A DNA stretch of 5,975 nucleotides. Source: E44-bin88 sp034419075. GTDB taxonomy: Bacteria; Chloroflexota; Dehalococcoidia; Dehalococcoidales; BS750m-G39. Shown here piece by piece: positions 1-4,971 of this stretch. The stretch is from the NCBI GenBank assembly GCA_034419075.1, contig DAOULR010000008.1, positions 1 through 5,975 of the forward strand. The letters are read 5' to 3'. Each line of letters opens with the position of its first letter. The stretch's first letter is position 1. A program made the translations under genes and the position numbers. The notes below the pieces were generated by a model, which did not search any database, was not told the origin of the DNA, and worked only from the letters and a program-made list of their open reading frames with translations.

Positions 1-276
1 TCTCCCCACCCTACCTTGTTTAGCGAAAGTGTTATTGTCCCGCCCTACCCACCCTTAGAGGGGATTCTCCCTCTAGAATTCCTTCTGGGTTACGGCCTCC
101 CCACACCGATTTTATCTATTCCCGCCCACCGCCCTTTTAAGGTAGAAAGGGGGCTTTGCCCCCTTTCAAATCCCCAACGGGAATGGGTGGGGCGTATCCC
201 CCAAGTTAAGGGGTTTACCCATTAGGGCGGGTTGGGTTGGGACGAAAAACCAGCGTTCGCCAGGGTGGGGATAGAT
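1..276. repeat. Non-coding MITE-like repeat with inverted ends
   Basis: No convincing gene lies in this stretch; the one open frame (16-225) is a low-complexity Pro/Leu/Gly reading with no Shine-Dalgarno. The ends are inverted copies: TCCCCACCCT at 3-12 is the exact reverse complement of 262-271. Inside this, GCGAA (23-27) and GTCCC (37-41) recur in the same order when the right end is read backwards (GGGAC at 239-243), so the two arms look related over about 40 bases with a roughly 10-base indel. The interior holds several perfect hairpins: 56-62 with 69-75, 145-154 with 158-167, and 182-188 with 217-223. This architecture fits a small non-autonomous element or a dispersed palindromic repeat. 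The left boundary meets the window edge, so a target-site duplication cannot be tested. Identity as a multi-copy repeat is inferred. Confidence 0.5.
145..167. repeat. Perfect 10-bp hairpin with 3-base loop
   Basis: The arms GAAAGGGGGC (145-154) and GCCCCCTTTC (158-167) pair perfectly around a TTT loop. It lies near the middle of the 1-276 repeat and is its strongest secondary structure. No long T tract follows on either strand, so it does not look like a dedicated intrinsic terminator. It is more likely the core of the palindromic repeat. Confidence 0.6.
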
Positions 277-291
277 GACAGCAACCTCGCC

Positions 292-321
292 TTGTCCTTT
301 CCTCCCCCTTTATGCTAAACT
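292..321 (+). promoter_or_regulatory. Possible sigma70 promoter of trpS
   Basis: TTGTCC (292-297) is a 4/6 match to the -35 box. An 18-base spacer follows, then TAAACT (316-321, 4/6 match to TATAAT) preceded by TG at 313-314, which makes an extended -10. Transcription would begin near 328, giving a leader of only about 14 bases that carries the Shine-Dalgarno. The boxes are imperfect, so this is a candidate only. No T-box or trp-leader structure is visible before trpS. Confidence 0.35.
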
Positions 322-341
322 TTGCCGTTGAGGAGTACTAG

Positions 342-1325
342 ATGAAAAAGCGCGTTTTTTCCGGCATTCAACCGACCAGCAATATTCACATCGGCAACTA
401 CCTGGGGGCGATGCAGAACTACGTCAGGCTCCAGGATGAATACGACTGCGTCTACTGCATCGTTGACCTGCACGCCATCACCGTTCCGCAGGACCCCAAG
501 GAATTGAAATCAAGGACCCGCGAGGTCAGCGGCTTGCTGCTGGCAGCGGGCATCGACCCCAAGCGCTCCATCCTCTTCGTCCAGTCCCACATCAGCGCCC
601 ACGCCGAGCTGGCCTGGATTCTGAACTGCTTTATCCCCATGGGCTGGATGCAGCGCATGACCCAATTCAAGGAGAAGTCGGCCCGGCACAGGGGGCAGGT
701 GAGCGTGGGGCTTTTCGACTACCCCGCACTGCAGGCGGCCGATATCCTGCTCTACAATACCGATGTCGTGCCGGTGGGGGAAGACCAGAGACAGCACGTG
801 GAGCTATCCAGGGATACAGCGCAGCGCTTTAACAACATCTACGGCGAGACCTTCGTCCTGCCCGAGCCACTTATCCCCGATGTCGGCGCCCGCATCATGG
901 GCCTGGACGACCCCACCAAGAAGATGAGCAAGAGCGAGACGGCGGCGGGCCACGCCGTTAGCCTCCTCGATTCCCCCGACGAAATCCGCTCCAAGATAAT
1001 GCGGGCGACCACCGATTCCCTCCGCGAGATACGCTTTGACCCTGCCCGCCCCGGCATCTTCAATCTTTTGACCATCTACCAACTCTTTACCGGGCAGGAA
1101 CAGAAGGAAATAGAGGCGAAGTTCGAGGGCAAGGGCTACAGCGACTTTAAGAAGGCATTAGCCGAGTTGGTCGTTGAGGGCCTGCGCCCCCTCCAGGAAC
1201 GCTACAAGGCGTTGACCGCCGACCCCACCCACATCGACTCCATCCTCACCGACGGCGCCAACCGCGCCCGCCCCATTGCCGAGAAGGTGTTGGCTGAGGT
1301 TAAAAAGAGGGTAGGGCTGGGCTAG
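342..1325 (+). CDS. trpS: Tryptophan--tRNA ligase (TrpRS)
   Basis: This cytoplasmic class Ic aminoacyl-tRNA synthetase activates tryptophan with ATP and charges tRNA-Trp. At 327 residues it has the usual bacterial length. The N-terminal SGIQPTSNIHIGNYLGA carries the HIGH-type signature (HIGN, residues 16-19). MTQFKEKSA (106-114) and DYPALQAADILLYNTD (126-141) are family blocks, with D134 matching the tryptophan-binding Asp. VPVGEDQRQH (143-152) precedes GARIMGLDDPTKKMSKS, which contains the KMSKS loop (194-198). The C-terminal helical anticodon-binding part ends in the typical RVGLG. The start is set by GAGGAG at 330-335, seven bases before ATG. The gene stands alone on its strand, with no trp biosynthesis gene beside it. 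Its last 25 bases form the left copy of an imperfect direct repeat that recurs at 1825-1858. The product is recognised with high certainty. Confidence 0.97.
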   Translation: MKKRVFSGIQPTSNIHIGNYLGAMQNYVRLQDEYDCVYCIVDLHAITVPQDPKELKSRTREVSGLLLAAGIDPKRSILFVQSHISAHAELAWILNCFIPMGWMQRMTQFKEKSARHRGQVSVGLFDYPALQAADILLYNTDVVPVGEDQRQHVELSRDTAQRFNNIYGETFVLPEPLIPDVGARIMGLDDPTKKMSKSETAAGHAVSLLDSPDEIRSKIMRATTDSLREIRFDPARPGIFNLLTIYQLFTGQEQKEIEAKFEGKGYSDFKKALAELVVEGLRPLQERYKALTADPTHIDSILTDGANRARPIAEKVLAEVKKRVGLG

Positions 1326-1332
1326 AATCTCC
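1301..1332 (+). repeat. Imperfect direct repeat, left copy (3' end of trpS)
   Basis: TAAAAAGAGGGT, then a GGCTGGG core, then a stretch ending ATCTCC, matches 1825-1858 in the same orientation with a few substitutions and a 2-base indel. This copy encodes the last TrpRS residues and the stop codon, and reaches the stop of the convergent SnoaL-like gene. Both copies together bracket that gene and its promoter. Confidence 0.55.
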
Positions 1333-1757
1333 TACTTCGGTGGTGCCGGCATTAGGCCTACCTGTTGCAGGAAAGAGGCCAGATTCCAGTACATGGCCTC
1401 TCGGCTTATCTTACCCTTACGGACTTCGATTATTGAAACGCCCCGCACCGAAAATCTCTTGCCGGTAGCCTGCATCCCGGGAGTGCTGCTATGGGCAAAA
1501 GTGGCACTCATGACCCATTCGCCAGCTCCCCGGTCACCGGCGTTGAAGCCGGACTTTACTTCGATCTTAAAGTCGGGGAAGTTAGTGAACGTGTTGCTGA
1601 TGAAGTCTTTTGCTTCCTTCTTGCCACGAAATACCTGTCCCAAAGGCACTTCCTCGAAGATAACGTCATCTGTGCAGAGGGAAAGAATCCCCTCGGCATC
1701 ATGCGCATTCCAGCCTGCCAAATAGTCATTCATCAACTTTTCCATGTTGTCCGCCAT
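1332..1757 (-). CDS. SnoaL-like / nuclear transport factor 2 (NTF2) fold protein
   Basis: This is a 141-residue soluble protein of the NTF2-like superfamily (SnoaL-type branch), small cone-shaped alpha+beta domains that bind or turn over diverse small molecules. The N-terminal helix contains DYLAGWNAHD (11-20), then LCTDDVIFEEVPLG (27-40), the RGKKEAKDFI segment (44-53), FPDFKIE (60-66), GEWVMSATF (79-87) and GKRFSVRGVSIIEVRKGKI (99-117), ending with YWNLASFLQQVGL. These blocks are typical of the family, but the substrate cannot be read from them. The start at 1757 is chosen over an upstream in-frame ATG at 1862 because AGGGGG lies just before it and a consensus promoter (1792-1819) starts transcription between the two. 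It is monocistronic and convergent with trpS, with 6 bases between the stops. It could be an ester-cyclase or isomerase relative or a non-enzymatic binding protein. Confidence 0.85.
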   Translation of the reverse strand: MADNMEKLMNDYLAGWNAHDAEGILSLCTDDVIFEEVPLGQVFRGKKEAKDFISNTFTNFPDFKIEVKSGFNAGDRGAGEWVMSATFAHSSTPGMQATGKRFSVRGVSIIEVRKGKISREAMYWNLASFLQQVGLMPAPPK

Positions 1758-1791
1758 CTTAGCACCCCCTTTTAGTTTGGATTGTACGTGG

Positions 1792-1819
1792 ATTATACAA
1801 CTAAAAGAGACGGTGTCAA
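1792..1819 (-). promoter_or_regulatory. Full-consensus sigma70 promoter of the SnoaL-like gene
   Basis: Read on the minus strand, TTGACA (1819-1814) and TATAAT (1797-1792) are both 6/6 matches, separated by 16 bases. Transcription would start near 1785, giving a leader of roughly 28 bases that contains the AGGGGG Shine-Dalgarno before the ATG at 1757. This implies strong, largely constitutive expression unless repressed. Confidence 0.8.
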
Positions 1820-1824
1820 GGGCA

Positions 1825-1858
1825 TAAAAAGAGGGTGAGGCTGGGGTAAATATTCTCC
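1825..1858 (+). repeat. Imperfect direct repeat, right copy
   Basis: It starts with the same 12 bases as 1301-1312 (TAAAAAGAGGGT), continues with a related GGCTGGG core, and ends in TTCTCC. Here it lies in non-coding DNA just upstream of the SnoaL-like gene's -35 box. It looks like a decayed duplicate of the trpS 3' end or of a dispersed repeat shared by both sites. Confidence 0.5.
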
Positions 1859-1898
1859 CCACGCCGGTTCCCTCTTTGAAAAGGCGGCAATAATATAT

Positions 1899-1911
1899 TT
1901 GACACAGTCAA
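1899..1911. promoter_or_regulatory. Inverted repeat over the -35 box
   Basis: TTGAC (1899-1903) and GTCAA (1907-1911) form a perfect 5-bp inverted repeat around ACA, covering the -35 hexamer. Short symmetry of this size can occur by chance. It is noted because a second, longer palindrome covers the -10 box 10 bases further on. Confidence 0.35.
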
Positions 1912-1927
1912 TCAGCTAATATACCAT
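1899..1927 (+). promoter_or_regulatory. Promoter of the RelA/SpoT-domain gene, probably leaderless
   Basis: TTGACA (1899-1904, 6/6) is followed after 17 bases by TACCAT (1922-1927, 4/6, keeping the key TA and final T). A start seven bases downstream falls on about 1934, the A of the ATG, so the mRNA would have almost no 5' leader. That agrees with the absence of a purine-rich Shine-Dalgarno before the ATG. The -35 is clear; the -10 is weak, as expected for a regulated promoter. Confidence 0.55.
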
Positions 1928-1935
1928 CATGGTAT
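1921..1935. promoter_or_regulatory. Operator-like palindrome over -10 box and start codon
   Basis: ATACCAT (1921-1927) and ATGGTAT (1929-1935) are perfect 7-bp inverted repeats around a single C. The site covers the whole predicted -10 box, the predicted transcription start and the first two bases of the start codon. A dimeric DNA-binding protein here would block the promoter. No regulator gene is adjacent, so the binder is unknown. It could also act at RNA level only if the transcript starts further upstream. Confidence 0.5.
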
Positions 1936-2965
1936 GAGATGGGCTGAACGCAGATACACATACAAACAGATAAATGGAGCAGGTAGGGTTTTGATTGAAA
2001 GACAATCTAAACCCTTTGATATATTAGATGCTATCGCAATAATTAACAACTGGAGAGCAGCGCATGCGTTTCCATTGAACACGATGCAAGTTCGTTTACG
2101 GGCTAAAGCAGGGCAAATTGGTTATCCCCCTGCATTTATTGCACAACGAATAAAGCGTCTTCCAGCCATTGAATCTAAACTGCGAAGGCTAAAACATATC
2201 AACTTAGTTGAGATGCAAGACATTGGGGGATGCAGGGCTGTAGTTTCTATAAACACTCAAGTAAAGAGATTAAGCAAACTATACCAATCAGGGAGAATAC
2301 GGCATGAGCGAGAGCGTAAGAATGATTATATACAAGAACCGACCCCCGATGGATATCGCGGTTTTCATTTAGTCTATCGCTATTATAGTGACCGCACTGA
2401 ACGGTATAATGGTCAACGCATTGAGGTTCAAATACGTTCTAGGCTACAGCATGCATGGGCAACCGCTGTAGAGGCAGTAGACACATTTGCTGCTCAACAG
2501 TTGAAGATAAATCAAGGCTCGGAGGATTGGGAGAGATTCTTTGCTCTTATGGGCAGTTGCATGGCTATTCGTGAGCATACTCCACTTATACCAAACACCC
2601 CTGAAAACGAGCATGAATTATATGATGAGTTGGCACATTTGGCTAATGAGTTAAATGTAAGAGAACGCCTTTTGGCAATTGGGGCTACAGTGCAGTATCT
2701 ACGCAAGGAATCAGATGCACATTATTATCTGATTGACTTAGATATAACAAATCGAAAAATGTCTGTTTCTCGATATACAAAGCAACAAGCAGGGGAAGCA
2801 ACCAGACGACTGGCTGAACTTGAATTAGAATATCGTGGGCATCCGGACAAAGATGTGCTTTTAGTGTCAGTATCTTCTATCGATGAACTCCGCAAAATGT
2901 ATCCCAACTATCGTGCGGATACCTCAATATTCCTAATAGAACTAGATAGAGCGACAAGTAGATAA
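1934..2965 (+). CDS. RelA/SpoT-domain (p)ppGpp synthetase-like protein, no hydrolase domain
   Basis: This 343-residue cytoplasmic protein has one RelA/SpoT nucleotidyltransferase domain (about residues 70-185), the fold that transfers pyrophosphate from ATP to GTP/GDP or, in toxic relatives, to other acceptors. RIKRLPAIESKLRR (72-85) leads into MQDIGGCRAVV with the catalytic-type D96. KNDYIQEPTPDGYRGFH (129-145) is the G-loop with Y141. IEVQIRSRLQHAWATAVE (163-180) carries the second acidic residue, E164. All key residues are present. There is no HD hydrolase, TGS or ACT domain. An N-terminal NNWRAAHAFPLNT block (38-50) and a C-terminal region (about 200-343, with a YPNY motif at 323-326) are additions to a minimal small alarmone synthetase. 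The start has no Shine-Dalgarno but fits a leaderless transcript. Base composition is clearly AT-richer than the neighbours, suggesting transfer. The role could be stress alarmone synthesis or a toxSAS-like toxin or defence protein. Confidence 0.88.
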   Translation: MRWAERRYTYKQINGAGRVLIERQSKPFDILDAIAIINNWRAAHAFPLNTMQVRLRAKAGQIGYPPAFIAQRIKRLPAIESKLRRLKHINLVEMQDIGGCRAVVSINTQVKRLSKLYQSGRIRHERERKNDYIQEPTPDGYRGFHLVYRYYSDRTERYNGQRIEVQIRSRLQHAWATAVEAVDTFAAQQLKINQGSEDWERFFALMGSCMAIREHTPLIPNTPENEHELYDELAHLANELNVRERLLAIGATVQYLRKESDAHYYLIDLDITNRKMSVSRYTKQQAGEATRRLAELELEYRGHPDKDVLLVSVSSIDELRKMYPNYRADTSIFLIELDRATSR

Positions 2966-2983
2966 AGGCTCTTCCTTTTGATC

Positions 2984-3010
2984 ACCCCGTTTTGTTTTTT
3001 GCTTCGGGGT
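2984..3010. terminator. Weak hairpin between convergent genes
   Basis: ACCCCG (2984-2989) and CGGGGT (3005-3010) can pair around a 15-base T-rich loop, between the stop of the synthetase-like gene and the stop of the convergent aminotransferase. A second small stem (AAAGG 2964-2968 with CCTTT 2974-2978) overlaps the upstream stop codon. Neither is followed by a strong T run, so this is a poor but possible terminator region shared by both genes. Confidence 0.3.
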
Positions 3011-3037
3011 TGAGGCTATTTTCCCTTGTCTTATAGC

Positions 3038-4213
3038 TTATTTTTTATGCCTCCCCACAAACCTCCCCATCCGGTTAAGCGCCTCCTCGATATCCTCCAT
3101 AGAGGTGGCGTAGCAGCAGCGGACATAGCCCTCGCCGCATTGGCCAAAGGCGTCTCCGGGCACCACGGCCACCTTTTCCTCCATGAGCAGCTTTTCGGCG
3201 AACTGCTCGGAGGTTAAGCCCGTGCCCTTTATTGAGGGGAAGGCGTAAAAGGCGCCCTTGGGCTCGAAGCAGGGCAATCCTATCTTGTGCAGGCCCTTGA
3301 CCATAAACAGCCGTCGGCGGTTATAGTCCTCGACCATAGCGGCCACGTCGTCATCGCCCGATTTGAGCGCCTCGATGGCGGCGACCTGGGCCATGGTGGG
3401 GGCGCACATTATGGAGTACTGGTGAATCTTGAACATGGCGGCGATGACCTCTTTGCTGGCGGCGGCGTAGCCCAAACGCCATCCGGTCATGGCATAGGCC
3501 TTGGAAAAGCCGCCCAAAAGAACGGTGCTGTCCTTCATCCGGGGCAGGGTAGCCACGCAGGTGTGCTCCACGCCGTAGACCAGGCTGCCGTAAATCTCGT
3601 CGGATATTACCAAAAGATTGTGGCCGCGAGCGACCTCGGCGATTTGCTCCAGCTTGTCGCGGGGCATCACCGCGCCCGTCGGGTTGGACGGATAGCCGAG
3701 CATGATGGCCTTCGTCTTATCGGTTATCTGCGCCTCGATGTCGGCGGCGCTGATTTCAAAGCTGTTCTTCTCATTAGTGGGCACAAAAATCGGCTTGCCC
3801 CCCGCCAGAATGGTGCAGGAGTTATAGGATACGTAGCAGGGGTCGGGCATGATGACCTCGTCGTCGGGGTCTAAAATAGCGCGGCAGGCCAGGTCCAGGC
3901 CTTCGCTGACGCCCACGGTGATTAAGAGCTCGGTCTCAGGGTCGTAGTCCAGCCCATGGCTCTTCTTCAGGTGGCGTGCCAGTTCCCGCCGCAGCTCGGG
4001 TATGCCCAGGTTCGAGGTATACATGGTGTAGCCCTTCTCCAGCGAATAGATAGCCGCCTCGCGGATGTGCCAGGGCGTGGCGAAGTCGGGCTCGCCGACG
4101 CCCAGCGAGATGGCCCCCTCGGTGGAGGCCACCAGGTCGAAGAAGCGCCTTATCCCCGAAGGCATAATCTTGTTCACTATCTGAGAAGTAATACCTTTTA
4201 CGCGTGTCGACAT
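3038..4213 (-). CDS. PLP-dependent class I/II aminotransferase (AlaT-like)
   Basis: This 391-residue fold-type I aminotransferase moves an amino group between an amino acid and a 2-oxo acid. SLGVGEPDFATPWHI (36-50) and the GYTMYTSNLGIPELR segment (61-75) form the N-terminal substrate region. YPSNPTG (174-180) carries the PLP-contacting N177, SDEIY (204-208) carries D205 and Y208, and GGFSKAYAMTGWRLGY (234-249) carries the Schiff-base lysine K238. YVRCCYA (363-369) supplies R365, the usual carboxylate-binding Arg. Length and motifs are complete. AGGAG precedes the ATG by six bases and overlaps the stop of the upstream Lrp/AsnC gene, nine bases away, so the two are coupled. Pairing with such a regulator, and the N-terminal sequence style, resemble Bacillus AlaR-AlaT (alanine transaminase). 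Aspartate or aromatic specificity cannot be excluded. It is the last gene of the minus-strand cluster. Confidence 0.93.
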   Translation of the reverse strand: MSTRVKGITSQIVNKIMPSGIRRFFDLVASTEGAISLGVGEPDFATPWHIREAAIYSLEKGYTMYTSNLGIPELRRELARHLKKSHGLDYDPETELLITVGVSEGLDLACRAILDPDDEVIMPDPCYVSYNSCTILAGGKPIFVPTNEKNSFEISAADIEAQITDKTKAIMLGYPSNPTGAVMPRDKLEQIAEVARGHNLLVISDEIYGSLVYGVEHTCVATLPRMKDSTVLLGGFSKAYAMTGWRLGYAAASKEVIAAMFKIHQYSIMCAPTMAQVAAIEALKSGDDDVAAMVEDYNRRRLFMVKGLHKIGLPCFEPKGAFYAFPSIKGTGLTSEQFAEKLLMEEKVAVVPGDAFGQCGEGYVRCCYATSMEDIEEALNRMGRFVGRHKK

Positions 4214-4222
4214 AAGAATCTC

Positions 4223-4705
4223 CTAGAGAATCACCGGTTGCCGCTTGACCGCCTCGCCGTCCCCCAGAATATCTCCGTCCTCCTTGTATCTCTTGAGCAT
4301 GAAGTGGGTGGTCGTCTCGTTCACGCCCTCGATGGGCGCCAGCTTGGTGGTGACGAATTCGGCGACCTCGTGCATGGTCTTGCCCGTAACCATGACCAAC
4401 AGGTCGTAAGTCCCCGAGAGCAGATAGACCGAGCGCGCCTGCGGGAAGCGGTAGATGCGTTCGGCGATGGAATCGAAGCCGACGTCCCGCTGCGGGGCAA
4501 CCCTGATTTCGATGAGGGCGGTCACCTGCTCGTCTCCCACCTTGTCCCAGTTGATGACGGTCTTATACTTGAGGATGGTATGGTCGGCCTCTGCCTTCTT
4601 GATGAGCTTAGCCACCTCATCGGCACTGCCCCCCGTCATGGTGGCTATCTGCTTGGCGGACGTCCTGGCGTCTTTTTCCAGTATCTTCAAGATTTCTTTT
4701 AACAT
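4223..4705 (-). CDS. Lrp/AsnC-family transcriptional regulator (AlaR-like)
   Basis: This 160-residue DNA-binding protein has an N-terminal winged-helix part (about 1-50, MLKEILKILEKDARTSAKQI onward) and a C-terminal RAM/effector domain (about 60-140). RAM blocks include VTALIEIRV (61-69), GFDSIAERIYRFP (76-88), SVYLLSGTYDLLVMV (92-106) and TTTHFMLKRYK (131-141). Family members sense amino acids and often control a neighbouring amino-acid gene; here the next gene is an aminotransferase. The start at 4705 is preferred over ATG 4738 because AAGGAG lies six bases upstream, inside the last codons of the preceding gene, and because the longer form would overlap that gene. A short polar tail (144-160) extends past the RAM domain. 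Control of the aminotransferase gene, and possibly of the possible internal promoter at 4753-4761, is inferred. Confidence 0.93.
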   Translation of the reverse strand: MLKEILKILEKDARTSAKQIATMTGGSADEVAKLIKKAEADHTILKYKTVINWDKVGDEQVTALIEIRVAPQRDVGFDSIAERIYRFPQARSVYLLSGTYDLLVMVTGKTMHEVAEFVTTKLAPIEGVNETTTHFMLKRYKEDGDILGDGEAVKRQPVIL

Positions 4706-4707
4706 GG

Positions 4708-4971
4708 CTAACTCCTTACCAGTTCGGTCAGCGACCACTGGTCTTGGGACTCATTATAGCATAGCTGGAAAAGTTTGTTGTCTTTTGTCCGCACGCGGAA
4801 GTTTTTCGTGCCTACCCCCCGCCACTCCGCCTCTATCTCAGCGACCTCGTATTCTACGCCTTCCCAGCTGAAGGACAGGGGTCTTTCGGCATAAGACTGC
4901 CCCGAATAGCAGTTGACCTTATCTGGTCTTGACCCGCTTGAAGACGACCCCTTCTCGTTGCAGGTCGACAT
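4708..4971 (-). CDS. Small DUF6504-like protein
   Basis: This is an 87-residue protein of unknown function. The folded part is probably residues 31-85: PLSFSWEGVEYEV, then EAEWRG, FRVRTKDNKLFQL, CYNES and a final QWSLTEL. This alternating strand pattern resembles the DUF6504 family (small beta proteins with WxG-Y-V, FRVRT and closing W motifs); the assignment is from memory. Residues 1-30 are Ser/Gly-rich and look disordered. The ATG at 4971 is supported by GGAGG (4978-4982) six bases upstream, so the gene overlaps the end of the zinc-ribbon gene by 53 bases in another frame. No closer ATG, GTG or TTG in frame was found before the folded part. The stop lies two bases before the Lrp-type start, and the regulator's Shine-Dalgarno is inside this gene. 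Confidence 0.72.
   Translation of the reverse strand: MSTCNEKGSSSSGSRPDKVNCYSGQSYAERPLSFSWEGVEYEVAEIEAEWRGVGTKNFRVRTKDNKLFQLCYNESQDQWSLTELVRS
4753..4761 (-). promoter_or_regulatory. Possible internal extended -10 promoter for the regulator-aminotransferase pair
   Basis: On the minus strand the sequence reads TGCTATAAT: a perfect TATAAT (4758-4753) with the TG of an extended -10. It lies inside the DUF6504-like gene. Transcription would begin near 4746, about 40 bases before the Lrp-type ATG at 4705. No good -35 box is at 16-18 bases, though extended -10 promoters can work without one. The codons (Cys-Tyr-Asn-Glu) could produce it by chance. Confidence 0.35.

Noticed and set aside
16..225. 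69-residue open frame in the left non-coding region
   Set aside because: Low-complexity Pro/Leu/Gly translation, no Shine-Dalgarno, and it lies across the hairpins of the repeat element.
300..341. T-box or trp attenuator ahead of trpS
   Set aside because: No leader peptide with Trp codons, no T-box consensus and no antiterminator/terminator pair; the short leader leaves no room.
1758..1862. N-terminal extension of the SnoaL-like protein to ATG 1862
   Set aside because: The consensus promoter at 1792-1819 would start transcription downstream of it, and the Shine-Dalgarno and the family-typical N-terminus favour 1757.
3287..3874. 195-residue plus-strand open frame
   Set aside because: Antisense to the aminotransferase gene, whose motifs are complete; long antisense frames are common in GC-rich genes, and the translation shows only skewed composition.
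3956..4702. 248-residue plus-strand open frame
   Set aside because: It runs antisense across both the aminotransferase and Lrp-type genes, has no recognisable motif, and spans their junction.
4706..4738. Longer start (ATG 4738) of the Lrp/AsnC gene
   Set aside because: AAGGAG sits just before the ATG at 4705, and the extra 11 residues would overlap the preceding gene.
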